A stretch of DNA of 56,297 nt, from positions 1 through 56,297 of the forward strand of contig NZ_JACJSI010000044.1 in assembly GCF_014698065.1 (NCBI RefSeq). The letters are read 5' to 3'. Below the pieces are notes generated by a model. That model was not told where the DNA came from. It saw only the letters and a program-made list of their open reading frames with translations, and did not search any database. A program made the translations under genes and the position numbers. Shown here one piece after another: positions 48,597 through 56,297 of this stretch. Origin of the DNA: Nostoc flagelliforme FACHB-838 (GTDB taxonomy: Bacteria > Cyanobacteriota > Cyanobacteriia > Cyanobacteriales > Nostocaceae). Each line of letters starts with the position of its first letter. Position 1 is the first letter of the stretch.

Positions 48597-48752
48597 GCAG
48601 TTAATGAGACCCCTGCCAAACAAAGGCAGGATTTATCACTATAGGCTAGCCTAGCAACTAGCCTATAAAAATTATATACTAGCTATTGATTTAATGATTT
48701 CCCTTGTATAGGCTAAAATGAACCTATATCTAGAAGCTAGGTAAAAAATGAA

Positions 48753-48893
48753 ATGAGAAACTTAAAAACGGATGTTACTCGACTACAAAATTTTCAGCGA
48801 ACAATTAGTGCTGCGCTTGACCGTATTAGTCCAGTGTTGGATTACCTTGTGAGGCAGTCCGACAATAGAGCAGGAAACGATCAACCTGAGTAA
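48753..48893 (+). CDS. Small ORF, 46 residues
   Basis: ATG 48753 to TAA 48891-48893, reading RNLKTDVTRLQNFQRTISAA, then LDRISPVLDYLVRQSDN: an amphipathic helical peptide without known motif. AGG lies 12 bases upstream, which is weak. It follows the last downstream iteron by 33 bases, so it may be under the same control. It is credible but unproven. Confidence 0.4.
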   Translation: MRNLKTDVTRLQNFQRTISAALDRISPVLDYLVRQSDNRAGNDQPE

Positions 48894-49091
48894 TTATTAC
48901 CCCTGCTCCTTAGTAAAAGCGATCGCCGCCGACCAAAGCAATGCGATCGCCCGTTCAATTCATTCACCACAAAGTGAACTAACTATAATGCTGACACATT
49001 TTTGGAAAAATCCATCTTACAGCTACCCTGTTCACTTTGGTTAAACTGCAACACACCAACTTTCAAGCATTTACCATAGTGAGCAAGAAAT

Positions 49092-50672
49092 ATGCTGACA
49101 CTAGACAGAGAACAGACAACAGCACTCGATTACAGTGTTGTCAACACCAGCATTCAGGAAACCTTCACTGCCATCGACAGATTTGAGTGGCAAGCATCTG
49201 ATGAACTGCGGCTGATGCGAGACAAAGGCTATTACCAAGATGGTGGACACCTTAGCTTTGAGGATTATTGCGAAAGCGAGTTGACCAAACACGGAGGATA
49301 TCGCCGAGTCAGAGATTTGCTGTCTGCGAAGAAAGTAGTTGATACCCTGCCAGAGGAACTCAGGGAAAAGATTACTAAACCATCCCAGACACGCTCCTTA
49401 CTCCGGTTGGTCAAAACTCCTGACAAGTTAGAGCAAGCTGTTGTGATCGCAGCTAAAGAAAAACCCTTCCCCACTGCCGCCGATTTCGCCAAAGCAGTGC
49501 AGCAAGTTGCACCAACAATTAAACGCTCCACAAAAAGCGAAAACCCTAAAACGCAATTGTGTAATTCTGTCACTGTTTCACAACAGTCACACCCTCATTA
49601 TGGTGAATCAGGAGTGATTGAGGCAGATGCACCGAATCATTGGCAGCAGATTGTGACCTTTGCTGATGGCGAAAGGATGTTGGTCAACAATGCTGATTTA
49701 AATGCCGCTAGCGTTCCATTCCCCAGAGAACGCACTTACCCCGCAGAATATACGGAAGCGATCGCTGCTATTGAAGAACGCCATAAACAGGAGTTAGAGC
49801 GCTTACAGCAGGAATTGAGAATTGGACTACAGTCAGAAGCCACCGCCAGAGCCGAAGAACAAGTAAGTGAGCAAATCCAATCCTTGCAAAATCTGTACAA
49901 GCAGCAGAAGGAGCAGAATATCCAGTTACAGCAACGGCTGGATGAAATGGAATCGCTACGGCAGTTGGAGATTGAAAACCAACAGCTTAAGCAGCGCATT
50001 CAGGATTTGGAAAACGCTGTAGAGCAACGTCCCTCGCAACAGTGGGGAAATACCATGACCCAGCAAGCGACCAAAGTTTTAAACAAGCAAGTGAAGCAAG
50101 CCTTAGAGAAAACCATTGATTTGCGATCGCTAGCTGTTGAACCCCCAAAAGAGAATGCCCAAGAATGTCTCCGACTGATGGGTATGGCATTGAAGAATCT
50201 CGCCAGTGCCATGAACAACACCCAAGCACTCGAAGCCGCAGCAATAATTCTGGGAAGTGAACCAACACCACAGGCGATCGCATATCGAGCCGAGCAATTA
50301 GAAATGTTGCCCCAGGCGGTTAGTGATATTAGGCAGGTACTGTCAAAGCCTGGGTGTACTTGGCAAGAGTTTTGGAATGTTGCCCAAGAGTACGAGGTAA
50401 TTAAATTGGATTACCGGGCTGAACTTTCCATCCAAGAAACAGAACTAATTACTGCTCTCCAAAACGCATCCTCTCAACCGGACACTATTGGCGTTGGTTC
50501 TATTGTGTCTCATGCTGACCCATACCGTACTTTGTATGTCGAGAGGGGCGAGGTGGTGCAAGATTTGGGCGAGGAAGTGGTGGTTGCCTGGGATTGCTGG
50601 AAGGAGCAATCGAAAAAAGCTGATAGCTATTTCCGAGATGAATTGCGGTTTTGGCAGGACGAGAACCAGTAG
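49092..50672 (+). CDS. Plasmid DNA-binding/coiled-coil protein
   Basis: 526 residues. The N-terminal 140 residues (LRLMRDKGYYQDGGHLSFED; YRRVRDLLSAKKVVDTLPEE; PTAADFAKAVQQ) resemble the helical DNA-binding modules of ParB-like and DUF3102-type phage/plasmid proteins. Residues 155-210 form a small domain with VTFADGERMLV; 225-320 a coiled coil (ERHKQELERLQQELRIGLQS); the C-terminus has a helical part and a beta-rich end (IGVGSIVSHADPYRTLYVER). It is a likely partition or nucleoid-type protein. It lies in a plus-strand group with the next gene, 92 bases away. Confidence 0.6.
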   Translation: MLTLDREQTTALDYSVVNTSIQETFTAIDRFEWQASDELRLMRDKGYYQDGGHLSFEDYCESELTKHGGYRRVRDLLSAKKVVDTLPEELREKITKPSQTRSLLRLVKTPDKLEQAVVIAAKEKPFPTAADFAKAVQQVAPTIKRSTKSENPKTQLCNSVTVSQQSHPHYGESGVIEADAPNHWQQIVTFADGERMLVNNADLNAASVPFPRERTYPAEYTEAIAAIEERHKQELERLQQELRIGLQSEATARAEEQVSEQIQSLQNLYKQQKEQNIQLQQRLDEMESLRQLEIENQQLKQRIQDLENAVEQRPSQQWGNTMTQQATKVLNKQVKQALEKTIDLRSLAVEPPKENAQECLRLMGMALKNLASAMNNTQALEAAAIILGSEPTPQAIAYRAEQLEMLPQAVSDIRQVLSKPGCTWQEFWNVAQEYEVIKLDYRAELSIQETELITALQNASSQPDTIGVGSIVSHADPYRTLYVERGEVVQDLGEEVVVAWDCWKEQSKKADSYFRDELRFWQDENQ

Positions 50673-50764
50673 ATAAAAACTCGCTTTGAGAATAGCTAAA
50701 AAACTTAAACGCGGCATGGGTGCAATGTCGCCCACATTGTCATGGTCAAATTTAGGAGGGGAAT

Positions 50765-52213
50765 ATGACTACAGCGTTAAAAGCAATCAATGGTGGCAGC
50801 AAACAGCGTAATGACCGCAAACAAGCAGATGCAGACAAATCGATTAGACCACATTGCAAAGTATCGATTGAGGATATCAACTGGGTTCGTCAGCAGCCTC
50901 CATCTGTGCAGCAGCTTTGGTTAGATAGCGTGGCGGCTGAACAGTTTGGTGGTTCTGCCCATAAACTCGATACTAACCTCACCTACAAATCTTTGCAAAA
51001 AGCAGGGGCAGCGTTAACTGCCCAAGGATTGTTTCAGTTTGAGGAAGTATTTGGTCGCTTGCCTTCCGGCAGACCTGGGTTGATTAGCTACCGTGTCCGT
51101 AACCTTCATGGTTATTACAATCGCTTTTACTGGGAATCGTCCACGTCTGCGGAAACCAATTCTTGTGACGAAAAAGCCGTCCACGCCGGGGATAAAGTAA
51201 ACCTGCCCGGACGGAATGAAAATCACCCCAAAGTGGAACAAATCCAGCCTGATTTGGAATCATTCCAAAAGAATGGTCAAAAAAGTGAGGTATGCTGCGG
51301 GTTTCAAAAACCTAACAACGTTTTTAACAACCCGTTAACTACCTACCAACAACCAACTAAGGTTGTTGGGATGGTAGTTGGTTCTGACGCGCCAACTAAA
51401 AATCTGCGTGTTGAGGAAACGGCTCATGCGCCCTTGGGGGGCGCGTCGCCTTCACATATCGAAAGCGCGTCAGAACTTGAAGAATTGCCTACGGCAATGG
51501 ACTGTACATCGCTGGCGCTTGTGGATGCTGCACAAAGTAATGCTGCTTCGTTGTTAGCTGAAAACCAGAATTGTGGTGTTGAGCCGGAAGATTATCATGA
51601 AGATACTTCTCCCGCCGCGCCCGTCGCTAAAAATGAATTTTCTTCCAAGGAAGCGATCGCTAATCAAACACGGAGGCAAGCAGAACAAAGTAATTCCGCT
51701 TTATTGTCAAGAGAAAATCAAGTCTCTGGTTTTGAGCCGAAAGACTGTGATGAAGGTGCTTGTTCCGCCGCGCCCGTGTCATTAAGTCAAAGTGAGATAT
51801 TTGAATGGTTGGATAGAGCAAACCTTGGAGAATGCCCCCCATTGTGGGTAATTCAATATTTGCTAGACAGCAAGTATTACGCCAGCATGAGGGCAACAAT
51901 CAGCAAGTTTGAGAAGCAGTGGAATTTATCTGTAGTCAATTACCAAGTGCAAAAATCTAGTGAGGCGTTGTTTACCGCCGTTCGCGGAGCGTCTCGTAGA
52001 GAAGGCATCACCATTAGATCCAAAGTTAGACTATTGCGAATGGAGAAACTGAAGATGGCTTCTCTGGTTGGAGAAAATCCTGGTTTTGACTTCCTCCAGC
52101 AATGCTGTAATGATGACCCTGCTTTGCAGATTTTGATCAAGAAATTACTGGTGAAGTTTCCGCAGTGGGGGGTTGCGGTTGTGGATGGGGAATTGATTCG
52201 GTGGGAAGGGTAG
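50765..52213 (+). CDS. Plasmid winged-helix-type protein with internal duplication and a repeat insertion
   Basis: 482 residues, with a good AGGAGGGG ribosome-binding site before ATG 50765. Residues 35-125 (DINWVRQQPPSVQQLWLDSV; LTYKSLQKAGAALTAQGLFQ) look like a winged-helix region. The middle is low complexity with a duplicated block of about 36 residues (NCGVEPEDYHEDTSPAAPV and VSGFEPKDCDEGACSAAPV). Residues about 405-414 (AVRGASRREG) are encoded by a small dispersed repeat inserted in frame. The C-terminus is helical (LQQCCNDDPALQILIKKLLV). A replication or partition role is suggested by context only. Confidence 0.6.
   Translation: MTTALKAINGGSKQRNDRKQADADKSIRPHCKVSIEDINWVRQQPPSVQQLWLDSVAAEQFGGSAHKLDTNLTYKSLQKAGAALTAQGLFQFEEVFGRLPSGRPGLISYRVRNLHGYYNRFYWESSTSAETNSCDEKAVHAGDKVNLPGRNENHPKVEQIQPDLESFQKNGQKSEVCCGFQKPNNVFNNPLTTYQQPTKVVGMVVGSDAPTKNLRVEETAHAPLGGASPSHIESASELEELPTAMDCTSLALVDAAQSNAASLLAENQNCGVEPEDYHEDTSPAAPVAKNEFSSKEAIANQTRRQAEQSNSALLSRENQVSGFEPKDCDEGACSAAPVSLSQSEIFEWLDRANLGECPPLWVIQYLLDSKYYASMRATISKFEKQWNLSVVNYQVQKSSEALFTAVRGASRREGITIRSKVRLLRMEKLKMASLVGENPGFDFLQQCCNDDPALQILIKKLLVKFPQWGVAVVDGELIRWEG
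51977..52005 (+). repeat. Small dispersed repeat inserted in frame in a coding region
   Basis: CCGTTCGCGGAGCGTCTCGT followed by AGAGAAGG, a common small palindromic repeat in Nostoc-type genomes; a close relative is at 1077-1104. It keeps the reading frame and adds about ten residues. Confidence 0.8.
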
Positions 52214-52380
52214 CGTGAGCGATAGCTTAAGAACTTTATAAAGTAAAGTTTTGTAAAGTTTTCAAGTTCTTGCGAAAAACCGGAGTTTTCAGGTGAAAAC
52301 CTAGTAGCCTAATTAATAGCTAGTAACTTGATTCATGCTTAACCTTGGTTCTGCATTTATATTATGCCTAGCCGATTAGC

Positions 52381-52485
52381 TTAGAGCCTGTCAAGAAACA
52401 ACTTTTACAATTTGCAACCTAAAGAGCTTACTGAGAAAACATTTCTAAGTAAAAAGAAGGAAGGTTGTTTCGTGACAAGCTCTAA
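52381..52485. mobile_element. MITE with 22-bp imperfect terminal inverted repeats
   Basis: The left end (52381-52402) begins TTAGAGCCTGTCAAGAAACA and the right end (52464-52485) finishes with its near-complement (TTTCGTGACAAGCTCTAA). The ends match at about 19 of 22 positions. The 60-bp interior has no ORF. It lies in the 319-bp gap between the plasmid gene group and the RTX gene. The parent transposon is not in this window. Confidence 0.75.
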
Positions 52486-52532
52486 GTAAAAACTGAAGCT
52501 ATTAACAAAATCGATTGAGTTAGGTAAAGGTT

Positions 52533-54536
52533 ATGGCAAATATCATTGGAACCAACGGTAATGATACGCTAATAGGCAGCGAGTTAGCAGACACGATTAA
52601 TGGTCTTGCAGGTAACGATAACATCACAGGGAACGAGGGCGACGACGTTCTAACTGGTGGTGGTGGCAAGGATCAATTTGTTTACAGCTACTATGGCGGC
52701 ACTGATACTATCACTGATTTCGCTGGTGTCGGTAAAGGAACAAACCCGACAGCAGTAGTTATTGCGGAAGTAGACACCCTGCAATTCCAGGGTGATGGCT
52801 TTACTGCCCAGAATTTGCTGCTGACCCAGAATGGCAAAAATCTAGAAATCAGCTTTGAAGGGGATGCTTATGAAACGAGGTTTTTCGGTCCCAAAGTCAT
52901 TCTACAAAACTTCAAATTAGAAAACTTGGAGAATCTGAAAGCTTCGGGAGCAAAACCAGCTGTTGGTAATATCCTGTTTGACGGGCAAAATAGCATCACC
53001 GACAGCTTTAATGTCCTCGATTCCAACTCTACTGATACTAGTTTGGGCATCAAGAACATAGTAACTTTCCTTAATGACCTTAACAATAACATTACGGGGT
53101 TAGAGGACTCAAATGATGTAGTTAATGGTCAAGGCGGGAACGACAAAATCGATGGCTTGAGTGGGAACGACTTATTAAGAGGTGGTGCGGGCAATGACTC
53201 CCTTGTTGGTGGCGCGGGGAATGATACTCTCGTTGGTGGTGTAGGCAATGAATCCCTGGTTGGGGGCAATGACTCCCTCATTGGTGGTACTGGTAATGAT
53301 TTTTTGAGGGTTGAATTTTCAACAGGGGATAACACCCTCAACGGTGGTGCTGGTGACGATACCTTAAATGCTGGAGCAACATCTGGCGATAACTTACTCT
53401 TGGGGGGTGATGGTAATGATTTTCTCTTCACCTCTGGTATTTCTTCTCAGTTTTACAAGTATTTCCCCTCTTCAGGTAATAACATCCTCAACGGTGGCAC
53501 TGGTGATGATACCTTAAATGCTCAGTCTCCATCAGGCGATAACTTACTCTCTGGGGGCGATGGCAATGATTTTCTCACCGTATCTGGCATTACTACTTCT
53601 CAAGGGGAGCCTAATTTTAACTCATTTGGCAATAACACCCTTAACGGTGGTGCTGGTAACGATACCTTAAATGCTGGGGAATCATCCGGCAATAACCTAC
53701 TCTCTGGAGGCGATGGCAATGATTTTCTCACCATATCTGGCGTTTTCTTCGGGGACAAAACTGGGGGTGATGGAGAATTTTCCATTCCTTCTTCAGGCAA
53801 TAACACCCTCAATGGTGGCACTGGTGATGATACTTTGCGTGCTGAGTATGTAACAGGCAATAACTTATTCTTTGGGGGCGATGGCAATGATTCCTTCTAT
53901 CTGAGCACCACATTGCCAGAGAGTGCTCCCTCTTATTTCGTAACTCAAACGGTAGATGGGGGTAAGGGGAACGATGTGTTGTCTACCGATTACAGGAATG
54001 CTACGGGAGGGATAACAACGACATTCAATCCTACTACTAACATTGGCTCAATTACAGCGGGCACGTATCAAGTCAGTTACAAGAATATCGAACGATTAGA
54101 TATCACAGGTACACAGTACGATGACTTGATTGTGGGGAGCAATGGAAATGATACCCTCAAGGGTGGTTTAGGCAATGATATCCTCACAGGTGGCAAAGGT
54201 AATGATAGCCTAATTGGAGAAGCTGGTACTGACACCTTTGCTTTCAATAATTTCAACGAAGGTGTTGATAGTATTGATGACTTCAACACGACTAATGAAT
54301 TGATTCGGGTATCGTCCGCTGGTTTTGGTGGCGGATTATCATCTGGTACACTCGAGGCAAATAAGTTTACCATCGGAGCATCTGCAACTACAAGCAATCA
54401 ACGGTTTATCTACAACAGCGCTACAGGTGGATTGTTCTTTGACCTTGATGGAAGTGGATCTGGGTCTACTCAGGTACAATTTGCACAATTATCTGGTGGA
54501 TTGTCAGTAACTGAGAAGAATTTTGTGGTTGTTTAA
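52533..54536 (+). CDS. RTX (haemolysin-type calcium-binding repeat) protein
   Basis: 667 residues with many glycine-rich nonapeptides of the GGxGxDxLx type (GGAGNDTL, GGDGNDFL) at residues 8-50, 195-460 and 525-555. These bind calcium and fold into a beta-roll outside the cell. It has no N-terminal signal; RTX proteins use a C-terminal type I secretion signal, and the last 80 residues (FDLDGSGSGSTQVQFAQLSG) resemble the C-terminal module seen in many cyanobacterial RTX proteins. No enzymatic domain is seen, so it is a structural or adhesion-type protein. No type I exporter gene is nearby. Confidence 0.9.
   Translation: MANIIGTNGNDTLIGSELADTINGLAGNDNITGNEGDDVLTGGGGKDQFVYSYYGGTDTITDFAGVGKGTNPTAVVIAEVDTLQFQGDGFTAQNLLLTQNGKNLEISFEGDAYETRFFGPKVILQNFKLENLENLKASGAKPAVGNILFDGQNSITDSFNVLDSNSTDTSLGIKNIVTFLNDLNNNITGLEDSNDVVNGQGGNDKIDGLSGNDLLRGGAGNDSLVGGAGNDTLVGGVGNESLVGGNDSLIGGTGNDFLRVEFSTGDNTLNGGAGDDTLNAGATSGDNLLLGGDGNDFLFTSGISSQFYKYFPSSGNNILNGGTGDDTLNAQSPSGDNLLSGGDGNDFLTVSGITTSQGEPNFNSFGNNTLNGGAGNDTLNAGESSGNNLLSGGDGNDFLTISGVFFGDKTGGDGEFSIPSSGNNTLNGGTGDDTLRAEYVTGNNLFFGGDGNDSFYLSTTLPESAPSYFVTQTVDGGKGNDVLSTDYRNATGGITTTFNPTTNIGSITAGTYQVSYKNIERLDITGTQYDDLIVGSNGNDTLKGGLGNDILTGGKGNDSLIGEAGTDTFAFNNFNEGVDSIDDFNTTNELIRVSSAGFGGGLSSGTLEANKFTIGASATTSNQRFIYNSATGGLFFDLDGSGSGSTQVQFAQLSGGLSVTEKNFVVV
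53325..53890 (+). repeat. Four long intragenic repeats (about 150-170 bp) in the RTX gene
   Basis: Units start near 53329, 53478, 53631 and 53800, each with AATAACACCCTCAACGGTGG, then GATACCTTAAATGC, then GGCGATGGCAATGATTTTCT. High base identity indicates recent tandem duplication of a block of RTX motifs plus a variable linker. Confidence 0.8.
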
Positions 54537-54769
54537 TCGGAATTAGCACTCGGACATTACCAAGTGCGACGGTTTGCGAAATGCTATTTTTAGCATCTCG
54601 CATTCAATTGCTCAATGCAAGTCATTTTGGTAAGCGATAGCGATTTTTATGCAGATATTAAGATATTGCCATACGATTATATAATTTAAATCTCAAGCAA
54701 TGTTGAATAGCTTAAGCAATAAATCGCCCCCAAACAATCGCCACATTCTTGCGAAAATTTTGATTTTTG

Positions 54770-54931
54770 AATAGTGGCTTTGATATCTTTACAGATGCAC
54801 AAGGCAAAAATACTGCCTATGCACTGTCTGGTTCAGTTCTTTACAGTATTGATTTATCTACTGGCGTTGCATCTGAAATCGCCGATGTCCCTAAAGGTAC
54901 ATTCATTGGTTTAGCCGTTACATCTAAGTAG
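54770..54931 (+). pseudogene. C-terminal remnant of a DUF4394-like beta-repeat protein
   Basis: 54 codons in frame with no start: FDIFTDAQGKNTAYALSGSV, LYSIDLSTGVASEIADV, then FIGLAVTSK and stop. This matches the last repeat of DUF4394-type proteins, which often occur in cyanobacterial RTX or surface proteins. The rest of the gene is missing. The 1-kb gap 54537-55547 otherwise holds only repeats. Confidence 0.6.
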
Positions 54932-55062
54932 CTATCCCCAAGCCCGACTGGTGAAAAGCTCAAACGCATCTGCTCTGCACTTGATGATTAAAATATTAAT
55001 CGAAAGCAGAGCAAGCGTCTGAGAAACAAATCCTGAAAAACGGTCGCATGATGCGATGGTAG

Positions 55063-55188
55063 CCAATACGGTTTGGTTAAAGGGGAAAGGGAAAAGGTAT
55101 TGGTTTTGAATACATCCTTTACCCTTTTCCCGCAAACCCATTCCCCAGACCACAAGGAAAGTGAAAAATGCTTATCCGAACCGTATTG
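55063..55188. repeat. Complete family-B hairpin element
   Basis: The left end CCAATACGGTTTGGTTAAAG and right end CTTATCCGAACCGTATTG, with a purine arm (55078-55098) and a pyrimidine arm (55118-55131). Confidence 0.8.
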
Positions 55189-55371
55189 CTTACACCCCTA
55201 TACTCTTACCCTCCTTACACCCAATCTCGTCATTTATACCCTGCCACAGGTTTCCATTGGTCTTACATTACTCATTTTCAATCAATCTTAGCGATCGCAA
55301 TACCTGCTCAGTTTCTCATGTTTCATATCTAGCAAACTTTTTGGCGTTTTCCAACCGTCGAACTCACGTAA

Positions 55372-55492
55372 CTAGTAGTCTGCCGACCCAAAAATGCGCT
55401 TGTGAGGACTGGGGAAAGGGGAAAGGGTACTGGGTTTGGGATTTAAACCCTTTACCCTTTACCCCGCTTTCGTCACGAAAGCGAACTACTAG
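55372..55492. repeat. Complete family-A hairpin element (CGCTTTCGT stem)
   Basis: The left end CTAGTAGTCTGCCGACCCAA, purine arm 55411-55428, pyrimidine arm 55447-55464, then ACCCC, the perfect hairpin CGCTTTCGT-c-ACGAAAGCG and AACTACTAG. It is one of the most complete copies in the window, 121 bp. Confidence 0.9.
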
Positions 55493-55547
55493 AAGCACTG
55501 ACAAATGTTTGAGTAACTTCTAGGAAGATATCAAGCTCAAAAAATAG

Positions 55548-56297
55548 TTACCACTGAGTATTGGTGGCAATTAATGCTGTCGCCGCTAAACTATCCAATG
55601 GTTCAGAGAAAAAATATCCTTGGGCAGATTCACACTTCAACTTTCTCAAAAGTGCTAGTTGCTGTTGTGTCTCCACACCTTCAACACTGGGCGAAATACC
55701 AAGTTTGTTTGCCAATGTAATGATGATTTCACAAACTTCTAAATTTCTGCTGTTTGCGTTCATCAAGGTGATAAAAGAGCGATCAATTTTCAATATATCA
55801 ATCGGAAAGCTAGAAAGACGACTTAATGAAGAGTAGCCGCTCCCAAAATCATCAATTGATAATGCAATGCCCATCTGCTTGAGTTTTAAGAGGTTAGCAC
55901 TGGTTTGATCAACGTTTTCCATAATTATGTTTTCCGTGATTTCTAGCACGAGACATTTGGGAGCAAGACCAGTAGAGTGCAAAATTTTTTCAATCTGCTC
56001 AATCAAATCCGGCTGAGAAAATTGCTTAAGGGAGAGATTGACATAAATTTTTTCGGGCAAGTTGGTACCCTGGCTCACCCGCCAAGCTTGCATCTGGCGA
56101 CAGCACTCATGCAACGCCCAGTTGCCAATAGAGACAATTAGTCCAGTTTCTTCTGCTAGGGGGATAAAACTTGCTGGAGGCAGCAAACCACGTTCTGGAT
56201 GCTGCCAACGCAATAGTGCTTCAAAACCTAAAATAAAGCCAGTAGTAAGCGAAACAATCGGTTGGTAAAAAACGCGAAATTCTTCGCGTTCAACTGC
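55548..56297 (-). CDS. EAL-domain cyclic-di-GMP phosphodiesterase (5' truncated)
   Basis: The frame is open to the window edge, so only the C-terminal 249 residues are seen; the TTG at 56213 is internal. The EAL domain is nearly whole: FYQPIVSL, EALLRWQHP, NLSLKQF, LEITENI, IDDFGSGYSSL, LKIDRSFI and EGVETQQQL. All metal- and base-binding acidic residues and the Lys are present, so hydrolysis of c-di-GMP to pGpG is expected. Such proteins usually carry N-terminal PAS or GGDEF domains, which would lie beyond this window. Confidence 0.9.
   Translation of the reverse strand, partial: AVEREEFRVFYQPIVSLTTGFILGFEALLRWQHPERGLLPPASFIPLAEETGLIVSIGNWALHECCRQMQAWRVSQGTNLPEKIYVNLSLKQFSQPDLIEQIEKILHSTGLAPKCLVLEITENIIMENVDQTSANLLKLKQMGIALSIDDFGSGYSSLSRLSSFPIDILKIDRSFITLMNANSRNLEVCEIIITLANKLGISPSVEGVETQQQLALLRKLKCESAQGYFFSEPLDSLAATALIATNTQW

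Larger units (their letters stand above)
48093..48719. repeat. TATAGGCTAAAAG iterons on both sides of the ribbon-helix-helix gene
   Basis: Upstream copies lie at 48093, 48127, 48139, 48168 (GCAATAA variant) and 48203, with a partial at 48181. Downstream copies are TATAGGCTAGC at 48640, an inverted one ending at 48667, and TATAGGCTAAAAT at 48707. The last upstream copy is about 27 bases before the start of the ribbon-helix-helix gene. The pattern fits an autoregulatory operator, a partition site or a replication origin. Confidence 0.75.

Noticed and set aside
1..56297. tRNA or rRNA genes
   Set aside because: No cloverleaf or rRNA-like sequence was noticed on either strand; a tRNAscan/rRNA profile search would be decisive.

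Overview
The window looks like accessory DNA from a filamentous, Nostoc-type cyanobacterium. The HIP1 octamer GCGATCGC recurs throughout, and there is a PEP-CTERM protein, a cyanobacterial RTX protein, and a dense load of purine/pyrimidine-rich dispersed repeats and small palindromic repeats typical of that group. The core (about 12.4-52 kb) has the gene content of a large conjugative plasmid or an integrated conjugative element. The sequence alone does not decide which, because no att duplication was found.

Layout. 1-12.3 kb: carbohydrate and signalling genes on the plus strand (a GH63/MGH1-like glycosidase, 5' truncated; a PEP-CTERM protein; a GlgX-type debranching enzyme; an AGE-family epimerase fused to STAS; a receiver domain fused to a thioredoxin-reductase-like flavoprotein, paired with a cNMP-domain histidine kinase; LtrA). 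12.4-16.6 kb: a tyrosine recombinase, a cluster of about 20-bp iterons, a coupled three-gene winged-helix/zinc-finger/ribbon-helix-helix operon and a divergent HTH regulator. 16.7-20.7 kb: an IS200/IS605-like remnant, then a ParM-like segregation operon with two upstream arrays of exactly 10-bp phased repeats resembling a parC centromere. 21.4-26 kb: a 1520-residue MobF relaxase-helicase fused to a TOPRIM-like DUF3854 domain, followed by hicBA with a broken toxin. 26.5-41.4 kb: one long minus-strand operon for a type IV secretion system (VirB2-, VirB4-, VirB5-, VirB6-, VirB8-, VirB9- and VirB10-like proteins and a VirD4/TraD coupling ATPase). 41.7-48 kb: small genes (HNH protein, small membrane proteins, DNA-binding proteins, an ERF annealing protein). 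48.1-52.2 kb: a ribbon-helix-helix gene between iterons and two plasmid-type proteins. 52.4-56.3 kb: a MITE, an RTX protein, a gene remnant, repeats and an EAL phosphodiesterase.

Two features stand out. First, two minus-strand genes (near 17.48 kb and 43.41 kb) each run into a long -1 frame that has no usable start codon. In both cases the -1 frame opens at a canonical slippery heptamer (G GGA AAG and C CCT TTC) followed by a plausible RNA structure, and in both the -1 extension supplies membrane segments. This suggests programmed frameshifting that makes a soluble and a membrane-anchored form of each protein; a true mutation or assembly indel is the alternative. Second, the dispersed repeats are hairpin elements with a purine-rich left arm and a pyrimidine-rich right arm. 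They are nested in each other, inserted in frame inside the relaxase and a T4SS gene, and supply C-termini or ribosome-binding sites to several genes. Two S23/IVS-type four-helix-bundle genes (one intact, one decayed) lie between exactly such arms, and the end of one repeat family is nearly identical to a piece of the decayed gene. These may be a mobile hairpin element and its short non-autonomous derivatives.

Together the core genes cover maintenance (ParM-like filament, HicBA, candidate replication proteins and iterons), DNA processing (MobF relaxase) and transfer (T4SS plus coupling protein).
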